DNA of 64,000 bases from Effrenium voratum (taxonomy: Eukaryota > Sar > Dinophyceae > Suessiales > Symbiodiniaceae), in assembly GCA_963377175.1 (NCBI GenBank), contig CAUJNA010003294.1, positions 1,042,001 through 1,106,000 of the forward strand, in the 5' to 3' direction. Numbering within the stretch: position 1 is the stretch's first letter; each line of letters begins with the position of its first letter. The translations under genes and the position numbers were made by a program. Shown piece after piece: positions 25,419 to 37,400 of this stretch. Under the pieces are notes generated by a model that saw only the letters and a program-made list of their open reading frames with translations, made no database searches and was not told the DNA's origin.

Positions 25419-28400
25419 TCAGCCCTCCGCTACTCTCAGCCCTGCATGACAAAATGAGTGCAGAACCGCGCCTCCTTCCTCGTCCACTTCCTGGTCTTGG
25501 GGACTCTCTGGGACCAGCAGCGCGCAGGTGCTGGTGATGGCCCCATGCAGCCAGGCGTGCTGGCTGCACTGCAGCAAGTCCAGCCTGCAAAAGGCTCGCG
25601 AAGGACATGGGCCCTCGGTCCATTCGATATCTTAGAGGTGAGCCCCTGCCATAATCTGATAGCATTTAGGATCCAGACTTGCTGCTCCAAAGACCCGAGC
25701 AATGTCTGCTCAACTCGGTATCTTGTGTGTCGCTGATTGCCCATCCTGCTGATTCAATACATAGAAGACAGTTCTCAGTTGGACAAGCAGCGCCTGGCAA
25801 GTTTACGGTAAACAACCCCACATCCTAGCATTTGTTCATGTCGCCACGTCTCGCCCGTAGGAAAAGCGGCTCCTCAACCACAGGCTATAAGATCGGATGG
25901 TTTCTGCAACGAAAAGGGGCTTCTTTACCCAAAAGGGGATTCTGGTAAAGAAAACTGAAGGCAGCCAAACCCAACTCCTCTAGAGGTCTCTTTCTTTTCG
26001 AGACTTCCCTTTCTAAGTCCAAGGAAAACCCAATGCTTTCCAAAAACCCACGCATTTTGAATTTTGATGGGGCTCCCTGAAGGAAAAAAAAAAAAACGCG
26101 CCACCCTCCCAGCTGAAGCCGACATCGCAGCTTTCGCCCGGTCGCCTCAGCTCGGGCTCCACGGTCAGCAGGCCCTGGACCAGGTCCCGGCCCTCTCGGC
26201 TCACGCGGCGCCAGGCGGCACAGGACCGGACCTTGGAGACCTGCTCCTGCGGCGAGAAAAAAAAAAACGAGGTGTGTGCTGTTGGTTTGTCCTGTTGGTG
26301 TCCTGTTGGTGTCCTGTTGGTGGCATGGTTTGATAAGGAAACGCAAGGAAGAGAAATAGGCAATGGTCGGGTGCCCTAGTTTGAGACAACCCCAAAGGAC
26401 AGGGATTTTTGATAGGGGGGGACTCCTTTGCACGTCGGAGAGCGGTCCCTATAGCCAGGGAGTGCACTCACAAAGTTGGCCCTTTCCGCCTTGCAAGGTG
26501 GGCAAAATGACGCTCATTGCAAGTCGCGTGGCACCTCCTTGAAAGGCTCGGGATTGAAGGCCCAAAAGGAACCCTCGAAACACAGGCCGAGATGACATAG
26601 GCAATCAGCTGTAGCCAAAGGTAGAAGCGTGGAAAAGATCACTGTTCAACGTTGGTGCCAGTCTGGCAGGATAAAGGAATTGGACAACGGGGAAGTGACA
26701 GGACACCGCGGGATTTGGCGCATCAATGCGGCGCATGGCTCTATTTTTCTGCTAGTCCTTGTGCTGCTCAGGGCTCAAGCACCGCACTGTGAAGGGCATG
26801 CGGCCACACCTGAGCCAAGAACTTTGTACTGCAAGCCACGCCTCAAAGCAGCTCTGAAGAGATGGATGTCTCGGGACCCACGCAGGATCGCGTAGAGGAT
26901 CACACCGAAGCTCCAGAAGTCCACGCGCTCGTCGTAGGTGCCATCTAGCACCTGCAACCAGAATTCATCCATCCAAGTCTCAGCGGAATTCGTGTCCTGC
27001 TGACTGAGTTGGCTTTGTGTCCAAACTACTTTCTTCACTCCCAGCGCCTCAGGCGCTACATAGTCGGGGGTACCCACCTGTCGGCCGCGCTCTGTTCATG
27101 CACAGTGCTGCGTCAAGGGTCTAGGTCCGGAAGTGTGGCAGCCGCCAACTCCAAGATTTGAACCAACGCCCTTATTCCACAACATGCACTCGGACTCTGC
27201 AGCTGAAGCAATGGAAACAACTGCGAGCGAGTTCATGTCTCCCAAAACAAGCAGGGTCCTTTTGGCGCAATGGGCCACGCGGAGCAGGCTCGTGGAGCCG
27301 TTCCTTGTTTATTTAGGACCAGTGTGTAGAAAGGCGGAGGTTTCTGAATTTTCCAGATGTCCATAGGTTAGGACTGGCGGAACCTTGAAATGCTGCTTGG
27401 CTGCTGCTGTCATGGTGCGCTCCAGTTGCATGCGCTCCACTTGCTTGGAAGAAGCCTCGGGGATATGGCATTCCGTCTCGTCAATCGCACAGTGGATGCT
27501 ACGAAATATCTGCGGCCCTGGAGCATGGATAGTGAAGGGCCGCCTTTGACTCCCATGCTCCCTGTTGCCTCTGGTCACCCTTCACTGGAAAGACAGTAGA
27601 TCCATTCACCTCCGCAACTCCAATGCCTCTTTCTGCTCTATTGCTTCACTGATCTTGCCAAGTGACTCTACGAACTTGTGACTTTGACAAGCCAAAGTCC
27701 TCGGCACATCCGCAGCTATCGGTGTGATCTGTGGATGACTGCGCACATGCGCGCAACAGTGCTGCAAATACAAGTGAATTGTCAGAATGGAGCTCTTGCA
27801 TGGTGGGATTGAAACCAAAGCAACATGATCTGTCCTTTGAACAAAAACTGCGAGGAAACAACATACGGGGAACCTGAGCGCCGAGTCAGACTGCAAGAAG
27901 CACACTCCCCTCGTTTCATGCCAAGCATCCGCGATCTTTATGTTGTGCAAAGGGCAGCCTTCTTCCTCCGAATGGCCTTAGACTCTGGCCGGCTCTGCGC
28001 CAAACATGACTCGTGGCGGTTGTTAAACAAGCGCGGTGCCTTCCTCCTGCGCAGTTTGCTTTTGGCCGCTCTAAGCGTTTGGTTGAATAAAGTAAGAGTA
28101 ATGTTTCAACAAAACAAATCTCAACACGTGGCCTGAAACCTGCTCCGGAACTGCGTGATTGTGAGGCATTGCTCGGGCCATCAGCAACTTCGTTGCTGAT
28201 ACTGCCACCGACCTAAGACCAGTAAGCAAACCATGACCATTGCAGTCGCCACCCTTCTTAAACCAAAACAAAGCTAAGCCCTTGCCCCTTCTTGGACAAT
28301 TCGCCTCGGCCCCCAGAGCCGGGAAGCGGTCAGATCCCTCTTTAGATCATAGGGATCATTGTTTGCGGCAATTCCTGAACACGTGGCCAGAAAAACTACC

Positions 28401-31400
28401 ATTCATGACTGCCCGAAAAAGACGTCACAAGAATCGGGCAATAGGGGCGGAGAGCCGATCAGGGCCTGCCAAACAATCGCTAGCCCTCGGGCAAAGGCCC
28501 AACACTGCAGGATAGGCAGAAGGCGGCGAGCGAGTAAGCATTTCCCACTTCGTGCCAGACCTGGATGATGGCCGAATGTGCAAATTCCTCACGGATGTCT
28601 AAAGGGGTAGTCGATGTCCAGAGATTGGGAACCTCCATGCTCCGTCCGGCGGCACCAAAGTTCCCTGAGCTGCTCCTTTCACGGAGTACCATCAAAGCTC
28701 CCTTTGTTGTTGCGCTTCACCCGACTTTTTGGCTTGTTGTCCGTGCGAACATCATCCAAAAGGACAAGCAACTCAAAAGGGACATTATTTGACGCTTCCA
28801 TGGAAAGCCGCACCACATCGAGCCTTCGAAAACCGATAGCAGGGGCACCACGCGGATCATGTCGACCCCAGGCACCAACCGCCTGCAGCATGTGTAGTCA
28901 CCCTGGAGAGAGATGCACAAGCCCATGCCAGCACCGCCGGGTTCCTGCGAAAGCCATCTGACACATCAGCAATGCTGAGTTGCGGCAAGAAACATTCTGC
29001 AATCAACAGAACCAGGCGCAGTGGGACGGAGGCAAGAAGGTTTTGCAGCGCACCTCGAATGAGCGCGTGCAGCTCCTGGCTAGCGACCTCATCGCCATGA
29101 GCCTCTCCACAGGGGTGCCTGCTGCGGGCACGAAGCTGGGGCCACATCAGTCGCCTCTTCGGCACGAAGAGGCACACGGGCCACTGGCACAAGGCTGTTG
29201 CAGCCTCTTCGCCATCCCTCCACTCAGCATAGGCGCCCGAGATGTTACGTGCAGCGTCCCAGCGTAAGCGGCACCAGCCCAAGGAGGCAAATACCGGATC
29301 CATTTGCTTGTCCAGCGGAATGGCATCAAGGAAAGCATGTTTCACCTGGAAAGAGCGAACCTTGCGGGAAGACCTGTTTCCAGACCTCCATGAAGAGGAG
29401 GTGTCCGTAGTTGTGTGCAGCTGAGTTGAACGCACCCCAACAAACCCTGTGCCAGGACCAAACACACGTTCGGTATCGCCGTTGGCCTGGATGAGCAGGA
29501 CCCAGACATCGACTTTGCTGGACTGGGCGAACAAACAGCGCGGGGCGCTTGTTCGCTGCACTGGCACGTAGCCCGGGAGCAGCAGTAACTTCCTTCCTAC
29601 CTGGCACAAACTGCGCAAGTAAGAGGGGGGGAGAGCGAGGCCACCGAGCAAGACCTGCAGCGGAGCCTGCGGATCCACACAGGCTGCAACCAGCGCACCT
29701 GAAAAGCTGCCCGCAGAAAAGCCTCTGATCACCAATTGCACATCGCGACGAAGGGCGTCAGCACGATGGTGGGGCACCCCGGCCCCTGGCAACGGCAATG
29801 AGAGTAGGCCACTGAACGTAGAGAAGCCGGCCGAGCAGCAGAGAGAAGGCAGGCCACCATCTGCGGCTGCATCAAGTGCGCAGGCACGGGGGGGACACCG
29901 AAGGCCAAAAGGTTGCGGTGATCCTTCCACGCCACAGAGACCACATTGACTCTCGACCAGCCGTCCGAGGCAAGTGTGAGGAGGAGGAGGTCATTGTGGT
30001 ACATGGATGCGCAAGTGGAGGACTGCGAGCGCCAGCCTTGTTCGTGGGAGCAAGTGTTAAGCGCAGCCTCACTGGGGCCTTATAGCGTAGGCAACTGCCT
30101 GCCCCCAGTGGCCCACCACGATGTCCGGACGGACTCCCGAGGCACTATGCAGGTAGCCCCCTCCAAGACATCCACAGTGTGTCTCCAGCCGCCCAACTTT
30201 ACCAAGAGAACATTTTGGGGGGAAATGAGCTGCGTGGAAAGGAAGGGCTTTGTGGGAATGTCCTTGGACCATCGTACGCAATTGTGACGCATCGCCCAAA
30301 GTTCCTGCTCGGCTCCCAGCGCCCCCCGTGACAACCGACGGGGCCCTGCGGGTAGGAAACACGCATTCGTGGGGAAACCAGCCAGAGCCCAGACCGCAGC
30401 CTCAAAGTTTTGCCAATCTGGGATACTAGAAAGCGCACCAAGCTTCTGTTTGTCCCCATAAGTGTGCACCACAAAAGGCTGCGTCTGACCCACCGGCATT
30501 GCAGACAGGAATTGAAAAATGAGCGATCCGGGCAGTTCCACTACCTCACAAGTCGGTCGCTGAAAAGACCCAAGCACACCCGATACACCTTGCTCAAAAG
30601 CGACCACCGGTTGAGTCGCGGCAGCCTATGCTTCAGTGTAGGCTCCAGCAGCGAATCATCAGCGTGAGCAGGCCATTCGCCATACATGGGCATTGGGAAC
30701 ACGGTCTGGAAAATCCACTCCCCAGTGATTGCCCAGGCGTGCAGGAAGCCCACGCCGCGCAAAGAAGTGAGCAAGAGGTGTATTAGCAAAGGCTCTTCGT
30801 AGATGAGTGGCAAGGTTCTTCTCATGTTGCTCAGTTGCAGCAGGACGCACACGACTAGAAAGGAAAGCTTGCCGACTGCTCCGCGAAGCAAAAAGCAAGC
30901 TCTCTCCAGTTGACCAGGAACCTGCAGCGCTCCCAGCGCAACCTCACGTTGTCGTTGCTTATCCGCCAAGACAACCAGCCCAGCATTGAGCCCCCGACGA
31001 ATTTCTGGAAAGAGGATTCTAAGAAGATCAACCCAACCGCGGAAATCTGTGACTGACTACTGACCCCTTGAGCACGCTGCTCGAGGCTCAGTACTTCAAG
31101 CGCAAGTCGCTCCAACTGTCCAACCTCGAAAAGCGTAAGAGGGGCGGCGCTGTCGTGGTCAGCTAATAGCAGATTCTTATCAGGGGCAGCAACTGCAAAC
31201 GTCTCGGCAACACAAGCAATGGCCCAAGTATAGTGTACATCTGCAAGGCCCGCCTTGTTGATGTCAACCCACAGCAAGAACCATTTTTCGCCGTCCGGAC
31301 CAGTCCAGCATGTGCGCCTTCCAACGAGGCAGGGTGTACTGACAATGGGGAATAGCAGAAGCAGCTCTGTTGTCGCTGAGAATGACCGCTGTATCTGCAT

Positions 31401-34400
31401 CTGGAAGCATTTGTACAACCCAGCTGGCCAGCGGAAGAAAATCAATCGAAAGTTCGAGAGGGCGAAGCCCCAATAACAGCCAGCCGAGAACCGCTGAAGC
31501 CCGAAGAAGGGCTCCCTTCAAAGCTCGAGGCAGCTGGAGGGCAGCGAAGTTCGCGGCCATGAGCCCAACTTGGGCAAGTACGCTTCGGCGCAGTTTCGTG
31601 CGCCCAGGCCCTGAGGCTTTGCCTGGCCCCGCCGCTTGGACTATGTGGCCTTGACTCACGTACGAAACATGGCACTTCAAGGCAAACCAAAACGCAGCAC
31701 TTCCAAGCCCACCACAAGAATCCGGCTGATACTGGCCCAGGCAGGCAGCGCGAAGTGTTTACAATTTCCATGACAGCGGTGCAAAACAGCACAACAATTT
31801 AGATTGCAGTCATCAAGGCCACGTGTTCAACACATGGTTTGCCCCACCCCAGGAATGGCCATGGCAAGCAGACGGATGCTCCTCGGTGGATGGCTGCAAG
31901 TGTTTTTCACTGCCAGGGTGCTAGAGTCCTTGATGAGGATGTTCTCCAACTTCAGATCCCGGTGGAGAACGTGATGCCTGTGCACTTGCAGGCGAGAAAG
32001 AGAAAGGTTTGGGAAACTTTTGTCAGCCAACATGCCTGGCAACCAAGGACATCCAAACGAGGTGAAATGAACATGGAGACCTCCAGGCAAATTGGGAACC
32101 GCCACAGAGTTCTTGACAGAACCTCGAGGCTTCCCACTGGCAAGGTGCATTTGTTGAAGAACGAGCGGTCTCGGTTCCAGAACTGGATGAGGCCCAGCCG
32201 AAACCCGGTATCAAAGAGCCCAAAACAAGCATAATGAGAATCACAAGGGCTGCCGCTTCTGTTGCTGCTTGAACAGAACAAAACCAATCAATCCAATCCG
32301 TTCAAAGCAGTGGTTGCAGAATGGAATGGGTCTGGCAGCCAAATGTTCCAAGGCCACAAGAGAGAACGGCAAACTCCAAGGGGAAGACCCAAGAGCAAGC
32401 CATGTCCGGAAGGAAACTTTTCCCGCCAGAAGACTGATTCCCTTCATGGGCCGCAATCCTAGAGAGAAACCTTCCCCAATCCATTGGGTGCATCCCATCC
32501 CAAAAAACAGCCTTCACCTCTTCTTGCACGCTCTCCTGAAGAGGAAGAAGCATCTCAAGCCGCAAAAAGGCCCCGCCCCAACTACTAAAATATCCAAGTT
32601 GCGAGTGCATGTAACCAATGCCTTCGAGCCTTGGAACGCAAATCCAAAGCTAGCATGGCCTTCTGTCAGGCATTGGCTTCTGCCGAGGGTGAGATGTCAA
32701 GATCTGGTCACAAGTCAACGCAGCTTTCAGAGGCTGGGTCCTTGGATAGAAGCTCCAGGGCCCTCTGAAAAGGGCGAGCAACTCGGAGTTTGGTTCACTG
32801 TTTGGCCTCTCCCTAGTGAAACGCTCAGCAAAAATACAGTTATGTTTCTTGTTCTGCAAGTAGGGGTAGCGGCTCCTTCCGCATACGCTCTAATACACCT
32901 GTATCCACGACAAGCGGCAATTGGCCAGCCACATACTTCGACGCAAACTCCGTTCCACCTTACCAAACTCCGGCGCAATGGCTGCGGAAGCATGTTGAAC
33001 ATCATGCAGTCATGCGGGAAAAAACGCCTCCTTCTGAGTTGTCCACCGAGTCCCGTGAATGGCTCGCTTGGGCAGTTGCGGATGTCGGAATCAAGCAGGT
33101 CAAAGAGGTTGCCACCTCTTGCAAGATCCATAACAATGAGGCACTGGTCGTCAGTCCAGAACGCCTCGTGTAAATTGACCTCGAGCGTCCACAAAGGCGA
33201 ATGAGGAAGCTTGCCCTGTATGCCCTTCACTGATTCCCAAATAAAACCAACCTGAAAACGAGAAGCGCCCAACCAGTATGCCGCATACTAAAATTTACCC
33301 CCAAAATATACCCCCAATTCACCCCCAAATTTACCCCACATTTTCCCCCACATTTACCCTCATTTACCCCTATTTACCCCCAATTCCCCCCCCCAAAAAA
33401 AAACTAGTCGGAATTTGCCACCAATTTGCCACCAATTTACCACCAATTTGGGGGGTGAACGTTCCCCAGAATTAGGGGTAAACGTTGCCAAGTTCGATGC
33501 GAGTCGGTCAGCCTGTTTGGGCCCCGCCGCCCTCGTAAAGAAGCCATGCAAGTTATCAATCATTTTGGCATGCCCTGAAGTACGCGAATTCGCAAGACAT
33601 GAAGGGAAATGGTGCTTGCAAGAAACTGTTGGAGCTGGAAAGTGGCCAATTGGCCCTGAAGCCCTGGCAAGATCGAGGCGGAATCTGTGCAATTGAAGAT
33701 CCAATGCGGGCAGTATTCAGCCCAGGCTAGAAGAAACCATTTGGAAGGGCAACTTGCCTCTAAGGATCCCTGGGGCCCGAAATTTCGAACTGGAGGCTTG
33801 CGAGGCACATGCTGCTCGCACCCGCAAGTCAACTGCCCTTTGGCACAGCGCGAAGAGCACAAAGGTATCCATCGTCTATGGGCCTATCTCCTTGAAACCC
33901 AACATAACGGTGTTGGGCACTCGTGCGGCTCAAGGCGCAATGTAGGGATGATGCAGCTCCCGCATGATGCGGATCTCCCGGCGAAGGGAGGCCAGCTGCC
34001 GCTCGGACTTCTCTAAGGGACTGGTGCTGATCACCTCGTTCCACTTGATCTGGGGCTTGCTGAAAGTGGTTGGATCCTCTTTGCTTTCGGGGGTTGCCTT
34101 CTATGCCCTCATTTAAAAACATTGCCAATTTGGGAATCTATCGAAAGTTCAGATTTCCCTTTGCATGCGTCCTAAGGGGAATCAAAAGTAAAGCACATGT
34201 TCTCACCTCTCTCCAGGAACCTCTCCCAAGCACTGCTACACTGCTAGCGGCAAGGTCTAATGAGCATGTGATTTCCCTTCAAAAAAAACACAAAGGCACC
34301 CTCACAAAAAGACCCACATCTGAACTGCGATCCCCGCTGTGGACATTCCCAGTTGGCTCCATCGCCTTGGCCGCATACTCGTGGCCAGTATTCACACGCC

Positions 34401-37400
34401 GGCACCTGAGCATAGCTCTTGAATCACTCTCAACAGTTTCATCTCTGCACCCTGAGGGCCCTGGAGTGGCTGTTTTTACACCCCTCAAAAATCTCCAGAG
34501 TTCCAGCCAGCCCCTCTCCGGTTTTCTGAGGCGCCGGCAAGTAGACGGTGCCCTGCCCCCCCGAGTCCAGCTTGGAGATGAGCTCGAACTGGTCATCCGC
34601 CAGGCCGAACTGCACCACCTGCGGCTCCCGGGCCCTGGACTCCACGCTGGCGGAGGCCACCAGCACGTTGCTGGGGCTGGGGCTCCGGTCCGGGGAGGCC
34701 ACCTCCAGCTCCGACTTCAGCCTCTGCCGCAGCCTGACGCGCTACGTGTTTTGGGATGCACTGGGGTCTTGGCAGGGCGCTTCCAAAGCAAAGGAAAAGT
34801 AAAAGGAATAAACAAAACAAAAAATGTTAAATTTGCAGCAACTGTATACCGATTTACCTGATGTGATGAACCTGTGCGTGAAGTGAAGCGCAGTTGTTTG
34901 CCTCTGACCAAGGAGGTACTGTCTACTGTAGCTGTACTAAGGCGGGTCTGTACATAGGCTCAAGGCCTTCGGATGTATGGGCAGCGGATGTAGCCCAGCT
35001 GTACTGCTAGAGAAAGCGTGTAGTATTTAACACGCCTTCTCAGGATCATGTTGTATGAATTCTCCTGAAATGTTGAAAATGGATGTTGCCACTGCACAAA
35101 AGATGTGTACCAAGCTGCGCAACTTCCTTGTGGGTCGTGGTGTCAAAAGCAGGTGTAAAACAGCTGCTTTTCGAGCAAATGTTGTATCCAGCTGTCCGAC
35201 TGCGCCACTCACGCGCACCGCCAAAAATCGCAGTTGTGTGAATCTTGACGTTCACGTATTTCTTGACCTCTTTCCAGACACTGCTGTAACCTCGTCCATG
35301 TTGGTTGCTGCTGTCGGTGGCTCAAGCTGACCATGGCGTTGTAGCCCCAAGCCAAACCGTTGGTCCATGAAGATGTCGAGGACATTGTGTTGGCAAATCT
35401 TGTGCTCTGAAGAGGTAGGCCAAAGTTATGGGAGCATCAAATGGACTGGTGTTGTAGATCATGTACTCGCAAAGTGGCCTCCTCATGTTGGCCTGCAGTC
35501 CAGCGTAATCACCATTCAAACTGTTGTATTCCTCTGCAGCAAAAAAACGATGTACAAAACACCGTTTGTACCGGTGGTCTTCTCGATGCGCGACTCCATG
35601 ATGTTGCGTTTGCTTTCTTTGATGTACCTTCTCGCATCGTGATTGATTTAGCTGCGCTGCTGTCTGCGTGTGTCCTGATGTTGGTGCGTACTCCAAGCGC
35701 TTCCTTGATGAATGCTTGATGTTTGCTTGCGTTCTGGTGTCATTGTGTTGCCATCAATCTCTGTAAAGACTGACTGGTCTTTCATTTGTTGCACTTCCTT
35801 CTTCATTCCTTGCGCCACTTGTTGTGGATCCAGCCTTCTGTGTCGTGTGTGAGAGGCTCTAGTAGGATCCTTTCATTGTCGATTTCTTCTGTCCATTTGT
35901 TTCCATCTCTGGTTGCAAACTTGATGGCACTTATCCTCATTTTGCCTTTTTGGTTGTTCTGTTGTTGTAGGCCGCTCCAGCGCCTGTCTGTCTGCTGTGG
36001 CGCGCTGTTGCTCGTCTGCGCTGCCTTCTGCTATTGTGTCATCTCTTTCTCCTGTGTTATGTAGGCGGTGGTGCTGACGCCGGTCCTTTCTGATGCGTCG
36101 GTTGGTAATGTTGGCTCTGCTGTCTTCTTCTGCTTTGTGCACTACTCACTCGATGGTGACGCGCTCTGTCTCTTGCCTTCTGCTGCTGCGCTTGTTGCAG
36201 CGCTTTGCTCGCTGCTGGCATTGTAACTGGTGTTGTTAGAGTAGGTGTAGGCAGCGCTGACGCTGGTGTCTTCCATGGACCTGTGTGTACACAGTCCAGT
36301 AGTTGCTGATTGTGTTTGTGAGGCATTATCTGCCTTCTGATTGTGCTTGACCTGACAATCTTGTTGTAGGTCCCAATGAGTTGTATCCTTGCCAAGCCAG
36401 ATCCCGTTGTAGAACCTCGACTCGGGGTTTTGGAAATTGCTTCACTGTTGGTAGCATGTACTGCACTGTCTCACCAAACTCGCGAAGTGGTGTATGTTGC
36501 TCTCGGTTCTATTTGTTGAAGTAGCTTGTGCGTTCATTGCTGTGGATCGCAAATCGCTGTGTCGAACTATCCAAGGCATGAGTGTTTGTTCCAGTGGAAT
36601 GTCTCTGTTGTAGTTCTGCCAGATTTGTGCCTTGAGTGTTCTGATTTGCGCGCTCCTTGTGGTGATGTTGCCATTCTTGCTTGCCACTGCTGCGATCAGC
36701 GCTGTCAGGAAGTCTCCTGATCTGGTTGTAGTATGGTGTGTGATGTTCTTCCACATTCAATGAGGAAGTGCTGTAGTTGTGTTACTGCATAGTCGAAGAG
36801 CATCCTCTTGTTGGTCAGTTGTATGGCCACGATCATCCCTGATTGGGTGTCAATTGCTGTGAGGATTGTTGCTGTCACTAGGCAAACTCAAGCTGTGTGA
36901 TTGGAAGCTTGCTGTGTTGCCTTGGGCGATTGTTCTGTATGCCTCTTGCTTGTACGCATATTGGACACCAACTCCTGTAAGGGAGGTGTGTCACGTTGTG
37001 CTCGAGTATCTCCTGTGGTGTTGGTTGCTTGGGCGCTTGTACCGCTTCTTCTCTTGCACCCTGTTGTTGTTCCTCATCATCTGACTCAAGTTGTGTTGGA
37101 AACTCCTGATGTTCCTCAAAGTTTGTTGGCTGTGTCTTTGTTGCCAGCTGTTGCTGCAGTGTCTCTGGTGTTGCTGTGCCTTTTCTTGATCCTGAATGCT
37201 GTTACTCCTTTGTGATTTGGCACTTGTCCCCAAACGTGTTCGTTGCGCCATCCTGGGGTCTGATTCTTCTGTAGTCCTCAAGTACTGTGTTCTTGATGGT
37301 GTGAAGAGTGTCTTCCTGTATTGTCTGTGTACTCTGACAAGTTCACCTTGTGTGTTGAACTGCCAGTAGTCTCCTGCATAGCCTGTGTCTGCAGGACCTT

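Noticed and set aside
32269..33204. 311-codon plus-strand open frame
   Set aside because: It lies antisense over kinase exons 33179-33093 and 32535-32500, shows no domain and has a composition typical of a mirror frame.
33285..33450. Internal telomere
   Set aside because: The C-rich units vary in length and sequence and lie within a gene intron.
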